Shown in pieces: positions 10,501-25,500 of a stretch of 64,000 bases of DNA. Source of the stretch: Paracyclopina nana (Eukaryota > Arthropoda > Copepoda > Cyclopoida > Cyclopettidae). The notes beneath the pieces were generated by a model that was given only the letters and a program-made list of their open reading frames with translations, made no database searches and had not been told where the DNA came from. The position numbers and the translations under genes are program-made. The number at the start of each line of letters is the position of its first letter. Position 1 is the stretch's first letter. The stretch spans positions 2,046,001 through 2,110,000 of the forward strand of contig JAGUCH010000003.1 in NCBI GenBank assembly GCA_019096065.1, read 5' to 3'.

Positions 10501-13500
10501 ATCTCGAAAGTATTGGCCCCATCTGCACGGGACACTCGGCATTTCTCATCCAAAATGATGAGGCCTTGAGGCTTGCGGAGCACATCATGCTGGAAATACA
10601 TTCATAATTACATATTTTTCAAAAAAAACCTTTGTGCTGTTCGGAAATACTTGGGACTTCCAGAATGACAATGTTCCGTTCCTGAGGACGAAATATCGCT
10701 TCTTCCACGACTTTATTTTCCCACCCAATTTCGTCAAGTAGCCCGACTTTTCAAGAGCCTTCTCCACATTATTGAGACTTTTCCGCGGGCTCTCCATGGA
10801 GACGAGCATTCTGCTCGGAGTTGATGGCATATTAAGGCCCAAACTGGATGACGCATCTGGCGGAATGGCATAGTCGTTGGACAAATCCGAGTCAAAAGAT
10901 GCATCTGGCGGAGGAAAAAATTGCCCATTATATCCTCCAAGCTCAAGTTTACGCGTGTACATGTGAGTTTTTATGCTACGTATCCTAGTATATACTAGGT
11001 GCAGTGAGCTACACAACACCAGATAACCCATTTCATAATTAGAAAGTATGCATATACAGTCTGACCGTTCAAAATTGGACGGTCCCGGAATCTTAACTTT
11101 TTGTCACATATTCAAGAAATACAGGACTTTTAAATGATAGCGTTGGAAAGATTGAGCCTTTTTCCATCTTTTTTGAAATAGTAGAAAACATCAATTTTGA
11201 ATTTTCCCAAGGTAATCCAGAAAATTGTCACGAAAAAACTGGTGAGTCATTTATTTTTTGATGTCATGGGGAATTCACTATAATATTTTTCATTTTGTCA
11301 GAAAACAAAAAAGATGTCTAAAGGTTCAAGCTTTCCAACGATACCCATTAAGCCACAAAATTCATGAATTCATAACACAAACTTTTGATTCCCGCACCGT
11401 CCAATTTTGAACGGTCAGACGGTATATACAGTTGTCTGGCATTGTTCATCACGCATGCAACACTCAAATTTACCCAGCAGTCTGTGATTAGTAGCAGAAG
11501 CAGCAGAAGCCTTATTTATAGGAGAAGGGCAAAGCAGAAAATGCTTAATGTTAGTTGAGGCCGGCTTAGAGTGTGGTTGGTGCTGGAGGCCAGCTCTTGG
11601 CATGGATGCGAGTGAAACGTCCCCAGAGGTCGACGAGGTCATGTTAGTTGTCGTTGCGGTGGTGTTCCGCGACGAAGACGTACCTCGAAATACGCCATCA
11701 AGGACGTCCTCTGGCTGGTTGATGTTCAGCCTCTCGGCCTCGGAGTCCGAGTCATCCGACGAGTCCTCGCCCGTGAATGGCACTGAGCGAATTTGGCTTG
11801 CGCGCTGCAAAAATGCATAAAATAAGTAAATATAAAAAAGTGTGATAATATTTCACTTACGCCTTTGACTGTAGCGTAGACTGGCACATTGATATCGGAG
11901 CCGTAGCCTCCGCGGAGGCTGGTCATGGCCTCGCAGCTGCTGTTGTTATTATGCGAATCGATGACTGCGGCATCCTTCATGCCCTCCTTGGCCACCTTGT
12001 AGATGCGGTCCTCCCAAGATGGATAACGGTGCAAAGGTGGCGGAGGCGGCGGCCTCGCGTTGACCTCAATCGACCTTGAGCTGTCCGCAGACATGGAAGT
12101 GGTCGAGGCCGTGTCCTCCAAGTTGACCAGCTTGACCTCGGCGCTGGGCGTGTAGATTTCGGAGTAATCGTGCACCTCGTCGGACATCATCAAATGAGCC
12201 TTTTTGGCGGACGAGCTCAACTTCTTGGTGATTGGCAGCGGGGCCAAAGGCATGATGAGCGACTTGTGGCGATCCGGCAAATCCTCAATAACTTCCTGGT
12301 GGTGCAATAATTTGGCCTCGCACTCCGACTCGGACCGACCTTTGTGTGACCTGCTCACGATTGGTGGTTATAAGAATGCAATATGAGAATTGTTAACTTG
12401 TACCGCGTGGCCCCATTAGTGCCCATTTTGGTGCGTGGAGGTGCAATTGGTGAGGAGGTCGCGGCTGCCATTAAGGCCTCATCTAAGGCCTCTAGGGGAC
12501 TTTTTGGACTCATTTCCACGGGCGTTTCCAGATCCACACTCCCTGAGTCGTGGCCAGCCACGGAGGAGCAGCCGTTCTGCTGCGGCCTCCGAATGACTTG
12601 TGAGCTGCTCAGGTTGTTGGCCTCGATCTCCGAGGCTGCTCGTGGTTCCTAAAAAGCAGTCATCATTACACATATTGCACTCAACGCAATGCAAGGCAGA
12701 GAGGAAACTCTTTTTGCACTGCAAACTTCGTCTGCCAGAATTTTTCCTCACTTTTGAAGAATTCTTCGTGGACCTCAGAGAAGTGGGAGCAGCAGCAGCG
12801 GTGGCCTCAAGAGGCCGCGTTGCTGCGGCTGTTGTCGTCCTCGACTTTTTGCTAATTCCAATATCTGTCAAGGATTCCTCACTGGCCACTGGATCGCCCT
12901 CAAAGCTGCCCAAAGAGGAGTCTTGCTGCAAACAAAAAGGAAGAAAAGCCATGAATTATCTCTCAAGTGTGCCTGCCTGCTGTGTAGAATATGTGTATAA
13001 ATAACAGCGTTTGTACTCCCATGGGAGCCATGTCAAAAAGGCATAATTCTTTGTTAGTAGTGGGCCTTGGCACAACATATATGGCATCTGCTGCGTCTGT
13101 TGCACTCAGAAAGTCCTTTTCAACTTTTGCTGTAATATATGCTATGCAACTTTTCAAGTGCCTCAGTATCATTATTGCCTTGATAATAAACTTGCAATAT
13201 TTTTCATCTAGGCTGTCAAGTCAACTTTTCCCGGCTTGGCTGTGTGGGTCAGTGAAATACAATGAATAATTCAAATACGTACCTCTGCCATGCTACATTG
13301 CCGACTTTTCGTTGAGGCTCCGAGAACTTGCAATTGCTCCAATCGATTCCGGAGCAATTCCATTTGGTTATTGGCCTTGGCATTTTGGACTTTGAGATGA
13401 GCGTTCTGTTCCTCCAATTCACGTAGCTTATTGGTCACCCATTCTTTGATGCGAGCAGCTTTGGCCTCCACAGCTTTAGCATCAGCCAGCCTCAAAGCTC

Positions 13501-16500
13501 TCTGTGGACAAAAATTCAAAATGTCAATGCTGCAAGGCAGCGTGATGGGAAAATGCGTACTTGAGCTTCGACCTCCGATTCCAGGGTGCGAATGAGTCGA
13601 TCCTTCTCGTCCACTTCGTGTAATTCATGGTTGCTCGAGTACAAATTACTCGAGTCACTGGGCACTGAAGTTGTTGACCATTCCACTTCATTGAGCCGCC
13701 TTTCCATTAAGCGCACCTGCAAATAATTATCGTCAGAGTTGAAATACAGCAAGAAGCCATAGCGGTGAAACCTTTCAAGTCATCATTTTCACTATGTAAT
13801 TTTCTAATAAGTTACTTCCAAGCAATATGTTGAAAGAGCCGGGCCTCATTTCCTGATATACACACTTAAAAATATCATCGTTAAGTCCTACGTAAGTCAA
13901 AGTTTGCTTTGTCTGAGCCAATAAAGTATGAGAGCAAACATTTGGCTTTGACGGTAAACAAGGTGAGGAGCCTGTCTATTTTAGGCGGGAAAATTTGAAA
14001 ATAAAGAGTTTCTCAAAGAAAAAACGAGTAGTATACTACTTGTGTAGAAGCTGTTATTTATTGGGTATTTTGGGGCTGGAAGAAGCAACAAACAGCCCTT
14101 TTTCTGTAAATAAACCATTTTGGGCAGCAACATACTGTGAATTTATTGACCTTCTAGGTCCTTGTTTATTTGATGGTTCGGAAAAATGGGACAAAGTTTG
14201 GGCCATTTCCGCGAGACTACTTCTTGAAATAATGACATGGCTTTCAAGCCAACTTTCTCCTGCTGCTGCAACATCTCCTTAAAGAAAGTAGCCAGCGACT
14301 TGATTAGGCTCTCTTCATACAAATACACTCACTTCTCTCTAGATTATTGAGGCAAAAAGGAGCTAGAGCTGGCAAAAAGTGCATCAGCCGAAATTAAACC
14401 TTAGTACATTGTCTTCAGTTTATACCGCATATTCATGAAGCTGTATAACCAGTGCGGGTATTATTGGGTAAATTTCGGTATACTACGGCAGGATTAGGTG
14501 CTCATAAAAGTTTTACCCTTCTTGCATTATATAGGAAAGTAAATGCTGCTGTTGTTTTCTCTAGTCTGCTCCGCTACAAAAATGGGCATATTGGAAAAAA
14601 CAAGTAGAAAGCAGCTAGAAATTACAACAAGGCCAAACTACCACTTAGTAGCAGCATGCCAAGAGTACAGGTTAAGTATCAAAGGCTTTGCTTCCTTTTC
14701 TATCTAACTTTGATTCTGAATTGAACGGGTAAAAAGAAAAGCAGAGGGCTTCAAAGACAGAGATAATCCTTTGGGACGCCGTCAAATCAGTCAAGTGTGG
14801 TTAGAAACTTGCCAGCTGTCGTAAATTCAGATTAATTAAAGCAGTGCCAACTTCTCGAACATATGTGATATACTTTCCAAGAGGAAGGGAGAAGGGTCCA
14901 AGGTCGGCCAATTTATAAGCCTTCGAATGCTCGATTTTTCTCAATTTGCTAGCGGCAGCCCTTGCCATTGCTTCAAGGTTAGGAGCATAATTTTGCCGAT
15001 AACAAAACGGCCAAAATAACATGCTATTCTGTTATTCCAGCCATAATACAGCACGAGCAAAAATTGAAACAAAGTCGAGTGCTTTCAAGTCAGGCACGTT
15101 ATTTAGTGTCATTAACCGCTAATTAAAGGCTCGTTTCTATGCAATTCTTTAGCAACGTCTTGACGGAAAAATATTCTATGCGCAGCGGACCCAAATAACG
15201 TCCTCAATATTGCTGTGTGGCGCAGCAACATTATCCAATGAACACTACATGAATGTGTAGCCTCCAGTCAACGTGGATACTGCTGCTGGAGATGCACATA
15301 AGGGATACAATAAATACACATCAGATACAGGCTTCGCAGGCCTTTTGGGGCCACACACACATAAACTCAAAATGACATCATGATACGGGATCTACTACTA
15401 CTACTCAAAATTCACTTTGAAAGTAACGCATAAAGGCCCAAAGTTAACCAGATCATCAATTTTTCAGCCCTGACGTCAGCAGCTGTAAACAACTTTTAAA
15501 TATCTCTTGCCTGTTGCGAAATTGAGGCTGCCAACGCGTTTCTGCTTCCGCTCGTAGGGAACGAATGTGTCAAAACCGAGGCCTTCGAGGTCGGAACGGC
15601 CGCAGCCTCATTTGTCACACTTTCATAGCCGGCCTTTTTCTTGACCTTGCACTCAACACTGACCCCCCTGCGACCTGTCCTGGGCGACCTCTCCTCATGC
15701 GACCTCGACAGCGACCTCGACTGCATCCTCGAGGCCATAGTGGGGGCCGCATAATTACTCGGGCTCCGCCGAGAAGCCGCTGCCGCAGGGTCCAGCCTCT
15801 GCGGCGGCCTCTGGAGGCTGCGCGTGCCGTCCGAGTACACACTGGGCCTCGGCCTCACATTATACACAATTCCCACTCGCGCGTCTGAGGTGAGGCCGCG
15901 AGGATTCGTTATGTAGTGGGGCATCGTGGGGCAGCAGCCTCGGAGGCTAGCTACACTGTCATCGCGTTACTTTCGAAGCACCACGCACATTTCTTCGCTA
16001 CTGCTGATCATGGCCAACTGAGGTTCCTTACTCTCCCTCCCGTCCTCACTTTTTTCCCATTTTTACACGAGTGCGCGCGCGCTGCAGCGATCGAGCTAGC
16101 TGCTGCCACTGCTACTGCTGCTGGGGTGAAAGCTCCTTCTGTTATTTGAACTGCAGGCTCTGCCTCGAGATCTGCAGTTTCCTTGACAAAAAGTGCAAGC
16201 CTTCATTCATTTATCCTTCATGCTTATGGCTCATTTTTATATGAGCAGATACTAATAATAATTACATCGAATTCTATCATTAGCCACAATCATAGTTCTC
16301 CTAGCTATTTGGTACTAGTTTTTACTAGAGGTGATCACGAAGAAAACAATTCTCATTCTATGAATGGCCACTGGTAAAATAAATAGTACAATTGTTTTTA
16401 AATATACAATTGTAGCGTTGAAGTTTGCAAGCTCGGAGTTCTTTCAGAAATAAGGGTTCTAAGGAAGATTATGAGAGGTAATGGCAAGAAAGGGATCAGA

Positions 16501-19500
16501 ATACCAATTAGATTTTGGTAATGCAAAGTAAGAGCTCCTTTTCCATCTGACCTTTCGGAAAAGGTATCAATTGAGAGAGCCTGCATTCGTAGAAAGTCCC
16601 CTCAGTCAGGGTGGCGGGCCGGGTCCGCCATCTTTTCTGCAACCCCACAACACAAATTCATGTCCTCCTCCCCTCTGATGTTTCGCACACTTTGTGATGA
16701 TATCCACATTGATTTGTAATGAGAAAGCCGACTTTGGAGGACTCAGCTCTCACCTGAGACTCTCAAATTCCTATTTTGCATGTGCCGCGGTTCAATGCCC
16801 ATTATAATACTAATATCAACCAATAGCTCTGTATTATGAAGCAATAATTCAAGGGCAGCAAAACAGCTGTTTTCAGGCTCAACCAAATCAGAAAAACAAA
16901 TACTTTGTGTAAATAATGTAGCTAATGACGATTCCCAAAAAACCGAACTCATTCAAGCTAAGATCATCAGTATCAATTACTATCCAGGAAAGCTGGCCTT
17001 AATTTTCTCGAACTAATGATATCATGAGATCGTGGAAAACACGACCCTTCATCGTGACGTCACTCACTTGTTTGAAAAGCGCGGGAGTTTCAAAAGTCGT
17101 ATACAACGGTCAAAGAAACTATTTTGCACAACTTTCTGAACTGTAGCTATAATTTACTTTGATTAATTAGCTCAAGCTTGATTGATATGAACAAAACTGT
17201 CGGCATTAGCTCGAGGATTTCAAAAGAATGGGCTACTTTTCATAAGCTGTCATATCTGGTTCAGCCAGAAAATAGTGCTTAGGACCTTGATGATCATTCA
17301 TGGTGCACTTTTCCCCATTCATACACAAATGAAAGGTTTGCTTTGATGGCTTACCTTTCCCTCGGCATCCTCAGCCCTACTTTCGGCCTCAACGACCCGT
17401 TGCTCCAATTCCGAGAGCTGAAAATAAAAACAAAACGTATTGGTGAAAAAACAAACCTATTTGCCGTCATCTTCTGTTCAGGCCGAATTGGCAGTCGGGT
17501 CACGTTTGAGTCAAGCTATGCACATGCAAGCTGTTAATACAGTGCCATAAATATAGCCTGACAAATTTTAGGCCCTTCATTGCAGAATTGCCGTATAATT
17601 AACAACTAGCTTACATTTTCAAGGCCTCCTTACATAAGGATGAGAACGACACAAGTCCAAATGTACTCCAACTCGCCAGCTAGTTATTGTAATTTTGCTC
17701 AATTCACACAGCTTTTAGCAGCATTAGTATAATGAAGGCACCAGCTTTGCTTTTCCCATTACAAATTATCCCTTTTTCTTGTGCCTGCCAACAACACCAA
17801 AGCAGTAGTCAAGGCATCTGGCAGCATGACAAAAAAAGTGCTCAGCAGTACAACACAGTTTTAGCTACTGTACTTTCTTTTTCTACGCTATTACTCCTTA
17901 TTGTGGTGGCACAAAAGAAGAAGAAGACTCCATATACTTAGCGTGGGATGATGTTCCTTTGTCAAGGCTTTTATTTATTCTGGCCGAAAAAAAATAGGAA
18001 GGTTTGACCATGCAAAAAGCCTGGTTCTTCATTTCCCAGGAATTCAATCATATTTTGGGCTTTTGCATTCCTAATTGGGATTCCCCACCGAAGTGAGGGG
18101 GAATTTTGTTATCATTTTTGCACACATCCTCCTCCTTCACTAGCTTTCCAACTTGAAGCTAGGAGGCTTTCACAAGCAGTATGAGTCATACCCTAGGGAG
18201 TCACAACCCTAGGATCAGCGCAGAAAGCTTAGATTAAAAAGCCTGCTCACCGTTGAAATTCCCTCCCATTTACTCTGCAAATTGCTAGAACACGAATTAT
18301 TTGCCAACTTCAGAGAGAAACCTTTATTGCTGCGCTGTACTACAACACCCTTGGCCCCAGAAGGGTAAGCTTAGTTCAGCAGTTGGCCGCTTCGGCTAAA
18401 GTGGCGCTGTTACTCTGCTAGCTTATTTACAGCGCCACCTATTTGGCTAAGGCACAACTAAGTTAGCTGTAAAGAATAAAAAATCTCAGTTGAGCTAGCA
18501 GGACAGTTGATGCAGGTTTTCATATGCAATATTAAGCAAAGCAGACCAATTTTATGGTACCACAAGTGTCGCAATGTCAATTCATTTGTTTTTGGCCTAG
18601 TTTTCGCAAATGATGGATGTGATGCCTTTGCTGAAAACTTTACAATTACCTTTTGAATAAGGTCATCGAGGCTTTCTTCTTCCATGCTTTGTTGGATCCT
18701 TATATCATAATTCGCATCATATGGCGTGAAATCTGGAGCCTTTTTTTATAACGCGAGAGCTTTCTCTTATTTTTTTTTTGTTGCGGGGAAAGAAGCAAAA
18801 CCAAGCAAAAAAGAGGAAAATTGTCAACTCAACCAACAACAATTCCGAAGAGCCGATCACACTGCAGTTTGAAGCATTGACAGCCATGACGTGGAGCATT
18901 TTGTGAGTGACACGAATATCTAGGGCTGCTCCTGATAATGTCAGTGAAATTGGCCAACTCTTGCTACTACTTCTATATGACATTCCAGGAAGGTGCAATG
19001 CAGAAAAGTTGGCAAACTTTTCCAGAAAATTTCCTAGTTGACAGCTAGGTCATTTCCAACCGCTAATAGCGGTTATATTCTTCAAACCACGCTGTATTGG
19101 TATCTAATCGATTTTGCGGTCAAAGGAAATAATTTATAAGGGAAAAACGTTTAACATAAAACTATAGCTATAAAATAAAATCCAGTAGCATGCTTGTACT
19201 CTGTAGTACTGCTGTAGTAAAAGTCGAACAAAAATTGACTGTTTAGTTTTTATAATTCAACTTTCTGAGGGTTCGTTTTTGCCTTTTATATTTGCCTTTA
19301 TTCAAATGATCTGGATGAGATGCAATGCCAGAGTTTAGCCCTGCAACTCCATAATTGCGGTAATTTATGGTATGACCTTATTTCCAGCAGTGATTCAGGA
19401 GATAGTATGGCTTTTTTTCGAGCAAAACCAGAGCGTGCTTTGCTACATTTATGGACTTTTTCTGTGTATAGTGGTACGTAGCAGTTGCTGCTATTTGTGG

Positions 19501-22500
19501 GAAAACTCATCTTGAGGCTAAAGAAACTTTTTCAAAAACTTCCTCCATTAAATGCTACTACTTAGAAGATTGCTGGATTTATCTGTTAAGCTAATAATTA
19601 TTTGAGCTGCAGTTACACAGAAACATGTCGCAGTACACTGTAGAATAACAAGTTTCCGTGATTGCTGATATAGCAATTATAGTTAATCTTTATCATAAGG
19701 AGTACCATGAATCGTTTGTGGTGCCATAATAACACCGACTGCCATCATAGGTAAACTGTAGCATTTATGCAACCAATGCAAGCTTTCTAAAAAGTCAGAG
19801 CTCTGACGAATCAATTAAGGCCACCGTTTCTCAACTTTGAGATGCATCATCCAACTTTCTTCTTTACTGCTTTTCATTACGGCTAATGATGCATTTGTTC
19901 CCTCCACAGCTTTAAAGTGTATGAGAATGACCCATTTTGGAGCAGTACAAAACTTGACAGCAGACAAGTGACAAAAAATGCGAAATGCTATAGTCATTAT
20001 TTTTAGCCCTCAAACTATTTCAAGGATTAGAAAATGTCTGCATTTTCCCCTGAAAAAGCTCCTCTAAAATGTGCAGTGAGGAAATTCATCTTCGTAACAA
20101 AGTTCTTTGTTTGCCCTTTACGAGAGACCGCGCGCAGTGCAAAGCTATGTCTCAACATTTATCCGGACATGACACACAAAAACGCCTCAGATATTTGATC
20201 AAGGCTGTGTGGTCATGTACACCATTAAGCACTGCGATGTTGGCAAGACTCGGTTTTTTCAACCGTTTTCACTTCTAAGAATTTCGACTCTTCGAATTCA
20301 ACTTGGAAATCCGTTGTTTTTTCAGTATACACATGCCTTAATTTTCTAGGCTCAGCTCACAGCTCAAATGAGGTAGCAACAAAGGAGATATGAGAATTAA
20401 CATGTTTTTGGGCTCTCAGTGCTAAGAAGTCATGTTTATGGGACCTTCGTTTTCATTAAATGTGCGCCTTTCTTCTTATTGAAAATTCCAGCAAAGCCTC
20501 ATATATATAGCAGCCATTTTGTCCGCAATACAACAACAGAAGAAAAGTTTCTTGCTGCTAATGTTTCATCGTCCCATTTTTGAATCATTTATAGCATTCA
20601 TGAACTTTTTGGTCACGCAATTGAGCTTTGCAGTTTTTCCAAGCCAACTTTTAGCCAAACATTCGGGGAAAATAGGCAAGCACTGCACTGTCCACTTTTA
20701 CCTTCATTGCATTGAAGCAAATAAGCAGGATTAAAAATACGAATATCCTCACACTTTTAAAAAGCCAAATTGATAGGGTGCAACCCATGGCAACAATTTT
20801 CAACCATCTCGCGAGCTCAGTCAAAGTTCAAAGAGGATAAAAGTCGATGAACTGTGTTTGCCTACTCAGTATCTACCATTCTTTTCGTGATCGTTTGCCA
20901 AGCTATTGAAGGGCAACTTTTCAAACTTTTTGCACTGTGTGGCCAGACTGGCACCTTTTTCGAAAAGAAAACTGGCCAGACAGACTTTTTGACCACCAGC
21001 ATGGAGAGAGCCTTTTCCTGCAAAAAGTTGTTCATTTTGCAGAGAAGCCTTGTCTAAACAGCAACTAAATTCTTCTTGAGAGATCGAAAACTCTTCCCAA
21101 ATCTATTCCCAGGAATCCCAGGAGATTCCAAGAACCATTTTCAAAGCTATTTCTGGGTAAACACCCACAGTGGAGAAGCTGCTTTTTGCAGCCATGCTCA
21201 CAATTCACACCATAGACAACTGTGTGGTAACACATAAAAAAGGCAGAGAAAACTTTTTAGCTGTGGATGCCGCCATTTAATAAACTCTATGAAGAAAACT
21301 TTGAAAGCTTAATGCACACTCTAGGCAAAACTATACTATATATTCCCGAATTCAGAAACTGTCTCTGGCAATGAAGGATTCCAGCCGCATATGCCTTTCG
21401 TTTGCAAAATATGTGCGTTTGTTCTGATGCAAAATGCACAGAAAGTCTGCACAAATTACATTGCATTAAGCGCGCACAATAAATACCAATTACCATGTGG
21501 TATAAAAAAGAACATAGCAATTAACGATGTACCACCATGCCTGGAATTTGTTGTTAATTAGATACACACTGGCCTAATCACTTTTCATTCAGCAAAAATG
21601 TAATAATGTAAAAGTAGCGTAGAACAAAAAGGAGTAACGTAAGCAAAATAATGGAAGGCATGCATATATTTACAAGTCTCGAATTACATCCTATTTTTGG
21701 AAACTCGTCCTTAATAGGACAAGCGCAGAGATGTTTCTGACCTTGTACTAACTGGAGCCTGCAGCACACAATTATTTGAACAAGTAGAGCTGCTAATACA
21801 AAATGCATTGCTTGCATTCACATATGTGCCCAGATAATGCATACAGAAAAAGGAAAATTTCTTAGCTTCACCGGAATAAAGCCCTGTTGTGTCATTTCGA
21901 AAAATTCGACTGCCTGAAAGAATTTTTTTTCGTTACGTAAAGCAGCCATTGTTGAAGATTAAAAAAATGAAACGGGGGCTGTGCAATGCATATAAAAAAG
22001 TTGAAACAGTTTCATGTCGTTGTGAAAACTGCAGATTGCCGGCATAAACGACGTTTTGAAGGAAATATCTCATTAGCATTTTGCTGCATTTTCAGCCCTC
22101 CCCCGCCCGTTTTTGAGCAATGCAGAGTAGGAAATTTGTATGACTGGCAATCCTTGAATAAATTGCTTTCACCAACGGCTTACCCATGTAAATTCACACT
22201 CCCATTCTGTCAGCGCAAAGAGGCTTTTGTGTGTCCAATATTGACCCTAAAAGCAAACGCGCGTTCTCTCACACGCAGCACCACTTTTATCCCAAAATGA
22301 ACAAGTTTTTTTTTACTGACAGGCCACAATAAAAGTATTCTGCACCTCAAGTCGAACGAAGCTAAATTAACGAGAAATGCCAACGTTACGAAACATTCGA
22401 GTGTGATGTAAAAAATCAATGTTTGTAATTCAGAGCAGCAAAGTTTTTGGGAGTTTCCAAATAAAAATGGAGCTTGATTAATTTTTAACATGGCCTTCGG

Positions 22501-25500
22501 AATTACCTAGCTGTTGTGACTGAACAAATGTTATTTGTGCAAACTAGCCAGCAGAGTAATTGAGTTTTGTAATTCCCTAACGCAGACCTATAGCAATGAA
22601 ATCAAATGACTGGGTACAGACTCACGTCATAAAATCACTCTTCTTTAATTTATGGATTGAGTTCTTAGCTTGAAAGAAGTTGGATGGGAATCAAGCTGAG
22701 CAGGATAAAATCTGCAAAAACCTTTTTTCCCCACATTACTGCAAAAGTTATAGTAAACAAGGCAAATTGAAATGCAGCTAGAATCAAGCTACCTCAAATG
22801 TGCTTTCTTGTATTAATGAGCACCAAAGTTTGCTGGTTCTGCCATTTGTAACCAGAACTCACTTCCTGAACCTTTAAGCAAGTTAAATATGCATACACGG
22901 AATTTCACTACCAGAGAAACTTTCACAGCTGCAGCACACTTTGATAATTCAGCCTCTATCATGCTTCCAAACTCTGCTATTAGCTTGAATTATTTTTAGA
23001 GGCTTCAAATTGACCAGAGCAAGACTTGTTTGAGTCATCATTCATTTTTGTGAGTGAGAATCAAGCACACATCAAGTGGACCCCCCCTAGTAGCATGTAG
23101 CAGTAAATGTCACAAAGCCATAAACTCTCTCCAATCAGGTTATGCCTTCTTCTCAGTCACAATGGGAAAAAAGTAAATAAGGTGGGCTCACCCAAAAAAG
23201 TGGCCATACAAAAATATTCAGCCAGGGGAGCATTTTTAAAATGGGAAAAAGTCAGCTGGCAGCTGCTGTCATTCATAGCCAAGATCCAAGGTTGTGGAGT
23301 CTCTCAGCACGCTGTGCAACCTATGCGGCGCAGCGACGATCGAGCTAGCAAACTTGGAGGAGCAACAGAGGTGTCCAGCAGTGTATAATTAGTAAGACTC
23401 CAACAAAGATGCTGTGTAGACTCTCCACTTCAGCTACTACAGGTGTGACCACGATTCTTCTCTTCATGTCACTGCTGGGACTGCTCCAAGAGGTCCACAG
23501 TTGTGCTTCCACTTCCAGAAGACTTGATGATGAAGACACCTTTGGCCAAGAAGAGGAGGGCTGTCCAGACGAGCGAAGGGGCCAGAATTTGCCCAGCAAA
23601 TGCTACAGAGATATGGCTGAGGTTTGCGAGGACTTTCACTGCGAGGAGAATGAGATTGAAATGTTCTACCCCAAGAGTTGTGAAGAAGTGCCAAGAGCCC
23701 TGGGCACCCTCAGAGAATTCGACTGCCCCTGCCTTGAAGGAGATGAACCTGTAAGCCCGTTTGTATCCATCCTTTTGCAGCTGTAAGCAGAGTATTTTTT
23801 GGCCCCACAATTGCTGGGTAGATGGCGCCACTGCATTTAAGAAAACCTGTTTCCAAATGGAAAATTTCAGAAGGAAAAATCAAACCTTTAAATGCTTCAA
23901 CTTGTGTCATTTAAAAATGGATACAAATCCAAATAATTGCTTCCCACATCCTTGCACAAGATTTTAGCTTCATTCAGCTCATCAATCCAATTTCATACAT
24001 TCAAGTGATTTCTACTTTTAAAAAAACTTGTTCTAACAGAGTGACATGACATGGTAAAACTAAGCTTCCATTTTTTCCAATTTTCAATTCAAGTAGCAAA
24101 GTTCATATTAATGAAGGCCATGAAACAAGATTTGCCATAATCTGGCGCTAATGAAGTTTCCAGCCGTCGTGGATTTGACGCTGTGTCAAAAGAAAGGAAG
24201 AAAAAGGAGGCTTCATTATGGCAGATTAATCACACGCTTCATTTGCAGGAAAAACGCTACGAAGGCTGTTTCGTTTGTGTAACAGATAACTGCGAGCGCA
24301 GGGTCACCTCCATTCGCGGTGATGTGACTTTGGACACTGTCTGTGAGGTCTACGATGATACCAAAAAGCAAAGAAGGCGTAACAAGAAGAAAAAACATGC
24401 CAGAATAGACGATGACCTTTCCACCTGTAATTACTGAAAGCGAGAATAGCGACAGAGGGCCCCAAAATAAAAATGAAAATTACATCACTGCTCGCGTCGT
24501 AAATATAAAAAGGGCTCTTCAAAAGCCACTACACAATGCAACGACTACCAACAATCATCAGAAAGTCCAATAAATTCCCACACCACCACCACGCACTCAC
24601 AATGATGTGCTGTAGTAGTCATTTTTGCTTTCTTTATTGCCTACTCAGCCATAATGAAGTCCGTATGGACATGAAGGCTCCTTCTAATGCATTGGGAAGC
24701 TTCTTCTGGCCTTCTAAGGCCCACCACCTTTTTGAATCATCAAAAGGGGAAAGTGAGAGCATTTTTAAGGGTATTTTGGCAAAAAGCTGCAACTCATAAT
24801 CTCCCTGAATGGATGGTAATGACATCCAAGGCTCCTTCTCTCCTCGGCTCATCCTCAGAAATTTTTCACCACTCAAGATGAGGACTGCTCAAGGCAGCAG
24901 CCAACTTTCAGCCACTTCTCATCAAAAATGGCTAAAGCGCCATAAGCACTTTCAAAGCCATAAATTAATCACTCGAGAAAAACAACTCACTCTATATCCC
25001 GGCCTGCTTTTTCCCCCATCTACATAAAAAAGCCTGCATATTTGGTTATTTGGGGATTTATGGATGTGAGTCATAAGTGGTATTTTATCCAAATCCTGAT
25101 TTCTAAAATGCTTTTGGCCTCTTTTCCCGATCCTGTTTTACTAAGGGTATCCCTAGATAGCCCCACTTTTTCCCAGGCTGGAATGAGATACAAGGCTTTT
25201 AGTCTGTTGACTCAGAAGTACCAGATTTCACGCCATATTGACTCAACTATACCACTTGGTATACTTTCCAGAGGGGGAAGCACAAATTCGTTGATCACAC
25301 ATCAAGCACCAAAATGCGCCACTTAAAGTCACACCACTTGAGTCGGGCAAAGCAGCGCAATCCTAAAAGTGAAGCTAAGGATTCCATAAAAGCAACCAAG
25401 AAAGCTCTAGTAAATTGCAGCTTTAGGCTGCGAGCTTTTCTTCAAGGTGAGAGAAAGTAAAATACGCTCACACACCTTGGCTTCACTTTTAGCTAGTATG

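Noticed and set aside
10145..10607. Short + strand frames opposite the PH domains
   Set aside because: Shadows of confirmed - strand exons with matching splice phases.
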